Shown here piece by piece: positions 34,691 to 47,225 of a stretch of 64,000 nt of DNA. The translations under genes and the position numbers were made by a program. This DNA comes from Atriophallophorus winterbourni (Eukaryota > Platyhelminthes > Trematoda > Plagiorchiida > Microphallidae). The stretch spans positions 1 through 64,000 of the forward strand of contig JACCGJ010019866.1 in the NCBI GenBank assembly GCA_013407085.1. The letters run 5' to 3'. Each line of letters starts with the position of its first letter. Positions within the stretch are counted from its first letter, which is position 1. The notes below the pieces were generated by a model, which worked only from the letters and a program-made list of their open reading frames with translations, did not search any database and was not told where the DNA came from.

Positions 34691-37600
34691 GTATGTATGT
34701 ATGTATGTATGTATGTATTAAAGAACAAGCCTGATCCATGCAAAGTGCCGAACAGTCAGAGACTCCACGTGGACTGATATACTGTCAGGTTCCCGTTGCT
34801 TAGACAAATGTAAGAAACTAAATCAAAACGGTAATGAGACTCCTGTGTGTTTCACCAAGCATCTCACTACAGGTGACCAAGCAATTTAGCAAGGTGTTAG
34901 TCGCACAACACAGAACAACTGCACGAGAGAATGTAGTGATGAGATTGAGCCGTTTGCACGGGTGATGACTCGGCTGTAGAATTTCGCGGTCCCAGAAAGA
35001 ACAACAGATAGCCCGTTGAATGCAGGAAGGTCTGAGTATACTGTCTGCGATGTAAAAATGATTTGAAAGATCTCAGTAACGGAGCTCCGATGATCATACA
35101 TTATCGGTAAATGTGCGCGCTTCGATGTATAAAATAGGCGAGCGACTTACCAGCCCTTGATCCAGCTTTCGAGAAAGTTGCTCGGAAACACTTTTAGTGT
35201 CTTCGAATATATTCTGGAAAGAAATAAAAACCAATAACAAGTTTAGATTTAAAAGAGAATACTTGTAGCTTATACTTGAGCAACACCAGTCCGAAATAGT
35301 TCGAAGACAGAATCACCAATAAAGAATAGGATGGGAAGCTCTCGCCAAGGAAAACGTCATACGTGATTCAATTAGCTTGTATAGTGGGGAAAAATTAAAA
35401 AAGAAATCGTCCTGTAGATTCTCAAGCCACGGATGTGATATAGTGGAATGATAGGCAATAGAATGTTAGAAACAGAGAAGGCTTTTAAAGATTAACTGTA
35501 TTGTGGATTCACCGAGACGAATGGACACATACTTTCACATCAAACTATAAACAACCGGAGCCAATGACACCGTATAAACAAAGATCATTTAGTTTTGAAA
35601 TGTGTATGCTGTTTGCATTCATCAGGTAGGGACAGTAGGATCAGATCCGCATGCGCTTGAAACAGTGAAAGAATGGTTAACAAGTTGCACTTGAGCCCAT
35701 GACGACGAACAAAAAAGTTCATTTGCATGCATTTCCATCAAACACAGCCCCACACCCCACACGCCCAGTTTCGTGCTGTTTGCACTCATCAGGTAGGGAC
35801 AGTAGTATCACGATCTACATGCGCTTGAAATAGTGGAAAAATGGGAAAACAAGTTGAGCTTGTATGCCACTGTTGGATGAGGTTGGTACGACAGTTAGTT
35901 ATGACTGCGTATGCGAAAAATCGATCTATGGCTAATACGTTACACTCCTTGAACACACTTCAAACACTTTTTATGAAAGCAAAAATGTTTCAGCGGGCGT
36001 ACGAACGCAACACATTCAACCAATCGGTTATTTAAGCGCAAAAAAAGGTTCAAATTTTCCGCACATTTTAGGACGGCCTTGTTGATCCCGAAGAGAAACA
36101 CCGACCATTGACCAGCGTTTCACGAAACCTGTACACGACACGCAGCTAATCAAAAATACATTTAAGATAATTGATAATCAAGCCTTACTTTAATGTCATC
36201 CGCGGTGCGACCACTATATTTTCCCGCGAGTATGAATTTTTCCAAATCATCCGTTCCCTCCTCTGGCGCATCATCTTTCAATTTCGGTATTATGATCCGG
36301 TACGCGCGATCGATCAGCGATTTATTCAGCTCCTTACGAACAACACGCTGTGAGTGCAGGCGGGCGGATGATTGCGAATTCTGCAACAGGGTTAACAGAC
36401 CTCCCGTGTAAGACAGATGATTGTCGAACCAACGCGTCCGACGATGATAACCGGAAAGGATCCAAAATTGTGGATCACCAAAGCACGCTGGGGACCGTTT
36501 GAAACGGTGCAACATGGTGCGATGGAAATGGCCACCCAGGTGGTCGTTTGTGGTTTTGCTAGATTCATCCGCGGGGTCCGTGGTTTCGGAATCCTGTCTC
36601 GCACGAGTTTCGTACAGTTCCACCGCTGTGAACGAATAAGTGTGACCTTGGAATGGTGGTGATGTTTTCAAACAAGCTTGTCGTTCAGAAAATCACAACA
36701 GAAACAGTTATGGTGTCAACCAATCTAAACAGATTACTTCACGGACAAACCGAGTGGTAAAGGCTAGTCAAATTATAGGAAAATATTTTAACATGATTCG
36801 ATATCGCGTTTTAGTCGTCCAACATGGTCTGACGAGTGCTAATGGAGGAGATTTCTATTCTAGTTTCCTTCTCATATCTGTCTAGGCCTGGTAGACCTGA
36901 CAGTATCTTAGCCCACGTGCAGTCTATGACTGTGTGGCACTTTGCCCGGATCAGGCTTGTGCTTTCATTCATTCATTCATTCAATGGAGGAGATATTTAT
37001 ATTGGTCGTTTTATCTGAAACATCATTGGTCAATTATCATCCAGGGACTAAAAGACGACAGTCTTTCATGTCGCACATTCCTCAGTTCCATCATTAACAC
37101 CTGGTATCTCAGTATGAAGTTTGGAGTCCGGCAAATTGCCGCATAATCATAGATTGTAAGTGGACTAATAGGCAAGAACTCACAAGCCTGGACCAAAAAA
37201 GTGCCGCCCAGTCGAAGACTGCACGTGGGTTTAGACACTGTCATGTTTCCCAAAGCAACATAGATATAATAAAAAATGGCGGGAAACCTCCAGCGTGTTT
37301 CCAAATGCAGCTCAGTATAGAGGGCAAATCAATTTAGCAAGGTGCTACTCGTGCAGTACAACATTGACGCAACATTGAACATTTGTGGACGGATATACTC
37401 TCAGGTCGCTTAACACGTTGGCCGCGATTTCCGATTCTGTAGTTTTTTCGCTGCGGGCGGCATGTTTTAACTTTCACGCAAAGACATGAATTTTGTATCA
37501 TTTTTGCCACATGTTCTGTTACAAATAAAGGTATTCCTCCATAAAATTGTTTATTTTAACACTTTTAATTACAGATTCAATGTATTGAAGCATAGATTTA

Positions 37601-40600
37601 GTGAATTGAAAACGGAAATACGATTATTTTAAAAAGTATGTCTTTTGTAGGCGTGTACCATATATGTACACATCACGTTTTTGCAAAGTTTTTCATGTAC
37701 ACATATGGCGCACATCGCGGCCAGCGTGTTAAACTAATACATATTAGGGAAACAGCTGAAATCAGGGTGTTCCGGGATAGTAGCTTTGCACGAGTGAGTA
37801 AAAAGTAGACAATTTATGTGTGTGGTGCGATGGTTTGTGCACCTCTATGACCCATTGAGCTATGCTGGGTGGTGCTCTCCGAGCACCTTCAGAGTCACTC
37901 ATACCAGGAAGGTCAATGGATAGAGGTCAGACGAACACGGTCTCAACCTAACCCGCTGCCTTGTGGGTCAGGCTTTTTAGCCAAAAGCTTTGGTCGAGAA
38001 CCCTAATTGTTCTACTGTTTAGGCATGGGCGACCTGGCAGTATCTTAGCCCGCATACAACCATGACTATGACTATTAATACGAAACCCAACATTTCAGCG
38101 GAAAAAGAATACAGAAACGTTAAAACCCTTCTCGAAAGGGAAGACTTCATAGTAGATGGCGAAAATGTAGTCATGAATGTACTGGTAAAGGCACCGACGC
38201 AGGACTGATAAGACTCTATGTGAGGATCAAATGGTTCATCGCCAGTGATCAGTCGTCAGCCTGATAAAAGTAATGTAGTTTGAACATTGGCCAGTTTGTG
38301 AGAAATGGTACTGTACTGTTGGCCTCCTTCGGTCGATGTCGACCATGGATGTACATCACAATCGCATGAACTTAAATGTCCTACAGCTTTTAGAATAACT
38401 AAACAGCCCGATTCGGGAGGAACAATCTCTCCCGCAGCGCTTGCAACGATAGACGGAACTTGGTTGTAGGGCGTCAGTTGCATGCCGGCGGGATCTGCGT
38501 TCAGCAGACAAAAGCTGTATCAGCTCCTCCGCAGATTTCAGACCGAAGAAAGCTCGAGCGAGCGACTGCAATTTCATAAAATGCACGAACGGCATAAGCC
38601 AGTTTACAAACGGCCAGCTCACAACGAACAACTCCGTGGTGGTGCCATCGCTTTAGGCGTGTTTCTATACACAAACCTGATTAAGAAAATGCAACTTAGA
38701 AAGCAAGATATTAGTAACGAAGACAGACGAGGTGGTGCGGCCAAAACCATCAGTAATGTGCGTGAACGAAGTAGAGAAATACACCGAACAGACATTGATC
38801 GCAGCCTACTGAATGCGTCAGAGAATGGCGATAGTTCTGCACGGCACCCTGTTAATTGATACCAAGCGAGATGTGGATAGGTGGCTGGTTTTCGCGCAGT
38901 TAAAAATGAACACATGAATCCCATGTTTAAACGGAGAATAGAACGCGAGTGTTTCGCATGAAAAGTGACCAAACATTGTGACAGCAATAGCCAACGTACC
39001 ATGTTTTATTACTTGGTCGCCTACGAACGTGATGTCCGCGAGAGAAAAGTTGATTTTCATATCGAACGGCTGATGTGGAATAATTGTAAATAAAAAAGAT
39101 TGATTAGAGATATGCATGTGTATAGACACTAAACTCGAAGACGCTAGCCTACGAAACACATCTACAACCATGTAAAGCTTCAAAATAGCACGTATTTACT
39201 GTTGTGTTTGTAAACGAATCACAGAGTGATAAAAATTTGATGCATGGCAATAATAATATTGGTAAAGTCAGAAAAACGTCATAATTACGATGTATCAAAG
39301 TGACCTAGACAACAAAATCAGAGAGAATTGAAGATTGGGATACTTGACCGAAAGTGTCCGTCTAGTTTAATAGAATTGAAAACCACCGAGCTCGGCAGAT
39401 CAGCGTTAGTTATACGATGGAAGCAAACCAATATTAATACAACAACTTCTTTTTGCCAAAGAGCGTTCAGCTCACCTTTTTACGGGACCTTTAAATCGGA
39501 CGCGTATAAAATTAGTTTCTCTACACATTGTTTCCGCTTATTTTGTTAAATGTTAACGCTATCTGTGGGCAAAATGTGTCATTTTTTCCTATCAACTGAA
39601 GCCAATGTTGGACGTGCAATCTTGAACGAATTACGAGGTGCCATGAATGGTTGTCGCGAAACTTTTGTCCCACAACTTTTGGTTACGGCATTTGCTAATA
39701 AACCGGATCATATACGGGAACTATCAATCAAGACGGATAAGATACATTGTTTAGTCGAAAAAGTGTAACGAGATGTGAAATTCTTGTAACTGCTAAAAGC
39801 TAAAGCTAATTTCTTCTTCTTCTTCTTGCACGGAAGAGCCATTGTATAGCACAAGAAACATGGTGTTGAGTTCATTGTGGCCGATATAAAACTTCACATG
39901 AGAGAGTGGCATTTTAACTCATATGTCAGTCTAGATTTGACTATGGATGTGCAATCGTGTGGCAATTCAGCGTTGTGCAGCCAAAACCGTGTTAAATTGA
40001 TTTGCCACTGGTAGTGAACTGCATGCGAATATACATTGGAGTCTATTTTCCGTTTCCACATCAGTCAAGGCCTGAGCAACCTGACAGCATGTTAGCCCAC
40101 GTGCAGTCAATGAATGTGCGGCACTTTGCCTGAATCCAGATTTGTGATTTCATCCACACATACGTACATACTACATCTGAGCAACCTCATAGTAACTCAG
40201 ATAACACGCAATCGACGAACGTGCAATAATTTGCCATACTGCAAACCACGATTTCCCACAGATACACGTTTGTTGTAGAGCGAATGTTGCTGAATACGAA
40301 TATAATAATATAAGAGTACAAGCCTGAACCAGGCAAAGTGCCGCACAGTCAGAGACTGCACGTGGGCTGAATACGAAACGACAGGTAAAGGATGCTGTTG
40401 ATGTCATTTGATTACTTTCTGATCCGACGCTCAAATACCGATGCGTTTTCAGACGTAGCCGTTTCCAACGACGATAAACACTAAAGTCTATGCATCGGAA
40501 CTACTTGTGACTGAAACTGTACTGCGGAGGTTATTGATTATTGGACCAAGGTCAAGTATACGAAAATAATGAATAACCGTGGTTCTTCACCACACTGTAA

Positions 40601-43600
40601 TAAGATCGCCAACAACCGGGAGGGGGTAACGCAGGGACAGAAACCGCATCTCATATCCGAGGATATCGGCTATTCCGCATACTGTTGCGCTGAAACCAAG
40701 TACCGTACGCAGTTGAAAGCGAAATCCAGTGAAATAACTATGTGAACGGTAAACCTTTTAACGGTGAGATAAATACGAGAAAGACAACTTACCGGTTCTG
40801 AAAGCATCATTTCGAGGAAAAATGCCACCGACCCTCCTCTAGTAGACCCTTCGAACCGATGATCCATCAAGCGCCTATCAGCGAGAGCCAGTTGATAATG
40901 CTCGTCAAGTTCGGCGAACACACTGTGGGCAGCTCGGATGAAATTGCAATAGTACATGAATTCATGGAAGAACCATAACTCAAATCTGCAATGGAAAAGA
41001 TGTACGAGTAAGCACTAGAAATGCAGTTCGTCTCATAATTAAAACAAGTTTCCAACGAGTACGGTATATAGTATGAAAGCACAAGTCTGATCCAGGCAAA
41101 GTGCTGCACAGTCAGAGACTGCACGTGGGCTAAGATACTGTCAGGTTGCCCAGGCCTAGACAGATATAAGAAATCAGAAATAGAGAGTAACGTTCCGCAA
41201 TCATCAAACTTTACAGGAAAACACAGGACATTCGAATAATGGGTAAACGAGAGTAATAATGAGCTCTCACGAAAGATAATTGTGTTGTACACAGAGTCTG
41301 GTCGTTTGTTAAAACCGGCCAAAAATGATTCTGGATACTCGACGTTGTACTTGTACAATTATCCATTGGCAACGTGACTTTACCATTGTATTCTTATGTT
41401 GTACGAGTTGATGTAGCCGATGTTGTAATAAAGGGTTGTACCATAATGTTCGATAGACAGAACCTCGGCTGTATAAAAACCCTAATAACTCACCGTCCAA
41501 GATCTGGCAATTCAGCTGCATTTCAAACTACATACAAGCATGGGTATACAAAGTTAAACTTGTATGCCACTGTTATATTGGGTTCTTATAAAGAACCACA
41601 ATGTTCAAATACAGAATCACAAAGTGATTCCTATATAACAGTGGCATACAAGTTTAACTTTGTTTAACGCTTTTCCACTGTTTCAAGGCTCACAGAACCT
41701 GATCTTACTGTCTCCACCTGATGACGGCAAACAGCCAGAAACCGGTAGTGGTGTGTAAGGGATGGGGATGTGAGCACCCCAATACATTACGCATGGGTAT
41801 CCTTTCATAAATATGAAGAATATTATCAATCCAAGGATGCACGATGGTGGAGTACTTATGCCCGCAACATGTAACAACACGACAACAGCTTAGCACCTGC
41901 AAAGACGCAGTACAATCTCGCTGCGATCATTCATTCCCTATAACGATCTTGGTTTGAACGACTTCACGGTATCGCAGCAAAGCGCGGCAGCCCATTTTCG
42001 ACCTAATTGATATCTGCATACACAGGTATTTGTGTGATGTGATGTGATTTTGCACTACTTCACAATACACCGGATGAGACAACAAAGATCCAAGTCATGC
42101 ACGTGAATGATTATGAGGGAGAACAAAAGCGAACAAGAATACATGTGGAATCGGAATCTTTTTTGAAGGGGCGTGAATTGATGTATACGCCAAGAAAAAC
42201 GAATGAGTCTTAACCATTCAAGATGAAATAATCAAAAAAGTGAATTTTACTTGAATATGAAACAAAAGCACGCAAACCAGGCAAATCTCACCGTCCAAGT
42301 AAGGCAGAAGAGAACGATAGAATTAGATATTACAAAACTGTGTCCGATAGAAAATGTATCAAAACAACGAAAGTAATTTTTAAAAAAAAGTCCAGTCGGA
42401 AAATTATTATGAAAGATGGTAACGAGAAATCACATTTCTCCAATAAGTGACAAAGTTTAAGCGACCGGTCGTGTGACGTGTGTAATGGGTAAGTTTGTGA
42501 ATGTAGCTATTTGGATCAAATCACGTGCTTTACCCACGAACAACGCGTGCGAGGTTCAAATTGGAACGTAAACACCACAGATTGGTTCAACCAATCAGGA
42601 ATAAAGAGTCTACGTAAATAAATGCTCAAGATTTTTACCGTGCTCAAAGTGCAAGCACACACACGCACACAAATCCATTGCATTTTGCCCATAGAAAGAA
42701 CGGTGTAGTAAAAGTTGCGACTCACCGATGTGACAGCTGATAACGCTTGGAATTAAGCACCCGAAACACGGCATCCTGCTGTAGAAAGTAAAAATGGGCA
42801 ATCAGAGGAAGAAACAGCATACTAGTGATAGGGTAGTACACGCGTCTTAGTTTGGGATTCTTTTGGCATCGAAGCGGTCATGTTAGTATGGTATGTTATG
42901 AAAGCACAATCCAGGCAAAGTGCCGCACAGTCATATATTGCACGTGGGCTAAGATACTGTCAGGTTGCCCAGGCCTGGACAGATATTAGTAAGAAAAAAA
43001 CAGCAAATGGTAGCGAGACTCCAGAGTGTTTCAGCATGCAGCTCTCTACCTCTGGCCAATCAATTTAGCATGGTGTTAGCCGCACATCACAAAGTAATGC
43101 ACGTTAGTAGTAGTGTATTGGGTTCACAAATAATTTGTACGAAACATCTCAGTGGATGGCATTGGATTCCATGAAAGAAAACTACGCAGAACGAATAGAA
43201 TAGCTTGTGAAGAAGCTTGCGCGAGACGAACAAAGACGTTTTCGGAACCTCAAGGTCGATGTAAAATGTGGTGATATTTTCAGTTGTACAGGGAGGTTTA
43301 AAGTGAAATGAACTCAAAGAAATCGACTAAAAATGGTCTAGAATTAACGAGACAGCATACACTGTTTCTCAAATCGCAAAAATCGAAATAATCCCGCAGA
43401 GCTGTGCAATGCTCAAGAGGTAACACCGCAATCATATGTACAGCACAAGCAAAGAGATACCAATGAATTCTCGAATTTGCTGGTACACGTTTGAGCGGAA
43501 ATAACTTATAAACATTGCATGGCACTGTCATACGCAGCATGTCTGATGGTCCGCGCTTTCAGACATTTATAAAACCCCAGTTGCAATAAATCTTAAAACT

Positions 43601-46600
43601 GCTATTGCACATGATTGGTCGTAAAAGATACTCGCACCGATATTATCGCGTAACCGCGCAATGGCCAGCAGTGAAACTAAGCGGGCTAGTCACGGTGGGC
43701 ACAAGGTTGAGGAGTGAAATATGATCGCGAGTTGATGCATGCCAACGGGATATCGTAAAACACGAACATCGAAGGTCGCGAGTGAAGGTCGCTTTGATTT
43801 GAGCATTCAGGCAGAACTAATGCCGGATAAGATGTTGCCGAATTCCTTTATCAGAAGAATCACCGGTTTATGAGAGATAATGTTTCCACGGACCTCAAAA
43901 TGACATGCAATAGCCCAACACACAATTTATATAGTACACTTTAATCTCGATGTAGCAATTGAAACTAGAAACTAGAAAGATCCTCCAAGAGGTTCAGTCG
44001 AGTGTAAAATCCATTTAAGACTAATGTTCATCACATAAAAGAACTCACTACAATCTCTTTCTCACGCACATGGTCAAACACAATTTCTAATGCTTTTCTA
44101 GGCAATTTAACTGAATTGAAATTCATTTCAGATGTAAAACTGTAGCGATTCACCTATGAGCAACATTACTAGTTAGTGGATGGCCAACGGCACTGAGCTA
44201 CACGCGGAAACTAACAGGAATCTCACCGCCTATTTTCTTTACCATGTCTCATTAAGTCTCGGTACAGACGCGCAATCAATTGCAGTTCTTCTGTGCTATG
44301 CGGATAACAGCGTGATAAATTGATTTGCCACAGGTGGTGAGCTGCATGGGCAACCAGACAGTATCTTAGACCAAGTGCAGTCTACGACTGTGTGGCACTT
44401 GGTCTGGATCAGGCTTGCGTTCTCCTACATATAAACGCAAGACTTGCCAACCCGAGAATACTTCATCCTACGAGTAGTCTCTGGCTGTTGCTTTCGCTGA
44501 ATACAGGCTTGTGATTTCATACATTGTACATACAATTAGTCGAATGGTAAACACTGGTTTGTTTTTATAACATTTACATTAGCGAAGCCAGTGGCAACGC
44601 AATATATAAATACGCGGAAAAAAATTGAAGGGGATAGAAAGTTAAAAACGAGTTTATAAATTTCCGCCTAACAATCTATATGCGAACAGAAATCGCGTGT
44701 ACAGATACGGGGAATGACTTACAGTGTGCAATCTTGCCCGGGAAAGCAGACGATTGTTGGTCAAATGCTGTGTGGCTTGGTTTAATTGAGCACGAGGATA
44801 TTGTCGAAGTACGCGATAAAACATACCTCCGTCGAAAGCACAATTCGGGTCGTCAACCAAACGGAAAGAAGACTGAAATGCAATGGAGACCGAATTGGGT
44901 GATAGAGAGTAAATTTGGTTGCATGTGAGCGATAGCGCAATGAAAGTAACATACGAAGATGTACAGATATAAGGTGTGAGCCACAATCGCAGTTCGACTT
45001 CTGCCTGCATCCTCGTGAATGTATTGAATACCGTGACTGACTTCCAGGTCCGTGAAGGTAAAGTGTTCTTCAATAGAAGCGCGTTCGTCGAACGGAACAA
45101 AGGGGTCCTCTTGGACGCCCACAACAGCAGGGCTACCTGGAGACGAGTTGGAAGTTTCTTCTAAGGAGAGACAAAAAATGAGAACCGATTAGATGAGCAT
45201 TTAACTAGTCTGGTGAAAACAAGGCAAACGTTTAAGCTAGAAACTTGCCTGTTTCATCTATCAGATTCGCGAGAGACGGTAAGAACTTGACGATAACTGT
45301 GTGAACTGCTTGACGGAAAATTTTATACGATTCTTTCGGATTCTCCAAAGACATGATACGCCAACGATCGAAGCCATAATTAAACTAGAATTAGAAAACA
45401 AGAGGTTAAAGGGTGAATGGACAAAAAGATCATACATGACGATCAAACAATACACTGCGTTGCTCGCATCCCAAGCACTTAGATTCCACATTGGGTGGAG
45501 ACTATAAGATTGGTTTGACTAAACTTTGCGAAATAAACGAGTTATGAGATACTGTTTCACCCAGAAGGTTAAACCGAAACTTGAGTCCAGTGATTCCAAT
45601 ATGGACCGTTGTGATTCACTTTGTGAATATCTTTAAGGACTTGGTACTAATGAGTAGTCACAAACATAAAGAAAGAATCCCCCGCAACACTCGAAAAGGT
45701 TACAGTCGCAGGTAGCTGTCCGGTTAATGTCGCAGTTTACGGGTTTCGTTGGGAATAGAAGCTGATCACATTTTTCGAAATGTGCGCTCAGATGTGACTC
45801 TAATCAGCTACATCACGCGCGCAAGGTGCAGGCCTGACTACCACGCCATCTATTTTCTTCCTCATATCTGTGTAGTCATGGGCAACCTGACAGTATCTTA
45901 GCCCATGTGCAGTCTCTGACCGTACGGCACTTTGCCTGGAACAGGCTTGTGCTTTCAAACCATACCATACCACGCCATCAAGAGTTTTAAACATGAATTT
46001 AAATAATTCGCCACACTAATTAGGTCCGAACGATAACTCGGTTCAATCTGTGTTATTGAGAAAAACAGGTTTGAAAATCGAGTGCGTGGGTGAAGAACCA
46101 ACGAAATGTTGCGATTTTACAAACGGAACTACACAGCGAACCATATACGAGCTCGGCGACTGAAGTAAGAATGAAGACCTTCGAAGCGTCGGGAACGTCG
46201 GTGGTAGCTATGCTGGTAAATACGAGTAAGCTTAACAGCCGAAACCAGCAACGTCTTGCTTGATATTCAGTGATCGAGATTCAATAAACCTAAGAAAATT
46301 CAATGCATTTTAATCAGGAAGTTGTGAAAAGAAAGTTTAATGTAGACTGGAATAAAACTTACTCTCTGGATCAAACTGGGCGTATTCCTCACACGATTCA
46401 ACAATAATTGTGAAGCCGTCACCTGTGCTGGTTTATGATGCAGTAGCTTGTTCAACCGACGGCAGTATGATAAGATGGGCTTTGAATGACTACTCTGTGA
46501 AAAGAGAAATGAAACAGTTTGCTGTTACGTCATGCTAGCGATGAACACTGAGATTGGGATAAGGACCCGACACTTCACGAACGAATTCCTATTGGGGGCA

Positions 46601-47191
46601 GATTGGGGTTTTAGTATTCAAAAGACAGATAGGTAATTTTCCATTAATGAAATTACAAATCTGGAATAACGTGAAACGTCGTACAGTCTGAGTAATTACA
46701 AATGGACCGAGATACTACCAAGGTGGTTGGTTCCAGACAGTGGGATTGGAGCGTGTTTTATATCCCAGCGCCACACCCGATCCAATTGATTATAAACGTA
46801 CAATGGAGAAGAACCAAATAGTAGAAAGGAATTTGTAAGCAATCGGTTGAAGCGGTTTGAGTTATTAGCTAAAGCAGAATGAACCTCTGTCAAGGGCTCG
46901 AGGTGTCGAAAAATAGCCCACAGCAGTTACACACCACAAACGTTTTCTAGCTGTTTGACATCATCAGGTGGAGACAGCAAGCTTATGTTGTCGGATTCAC
47001 AAAACAGTGCCAATGTAGTACAAAAAGTTATCCTTGGAAGCCGCTGTTTATTAGGAGTCGTGCAACGAACCACCATGTCCAAATACAGAATTATAGAGTG
47101 ATTGCCGGTCAAGCTCGAAAGGTGACTATAAAAGAACGACGGAATGTGTTGTTGTAATATAAGACAATCGATAAATAAACATTGAAAGGGA

Positions 47192-47225
<34 letters not shown>

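Noticed and set aside
34521..34719. CRISPR-like or satellite array
   Set aside because: The units are 4 bp and imperfect: a microsatellite attached to a SINE tail.
44680..44928. + strand frame overlapping exon w18
   Set aside because: It is a shadow of the - strand exon, which has good splice sites and homology.
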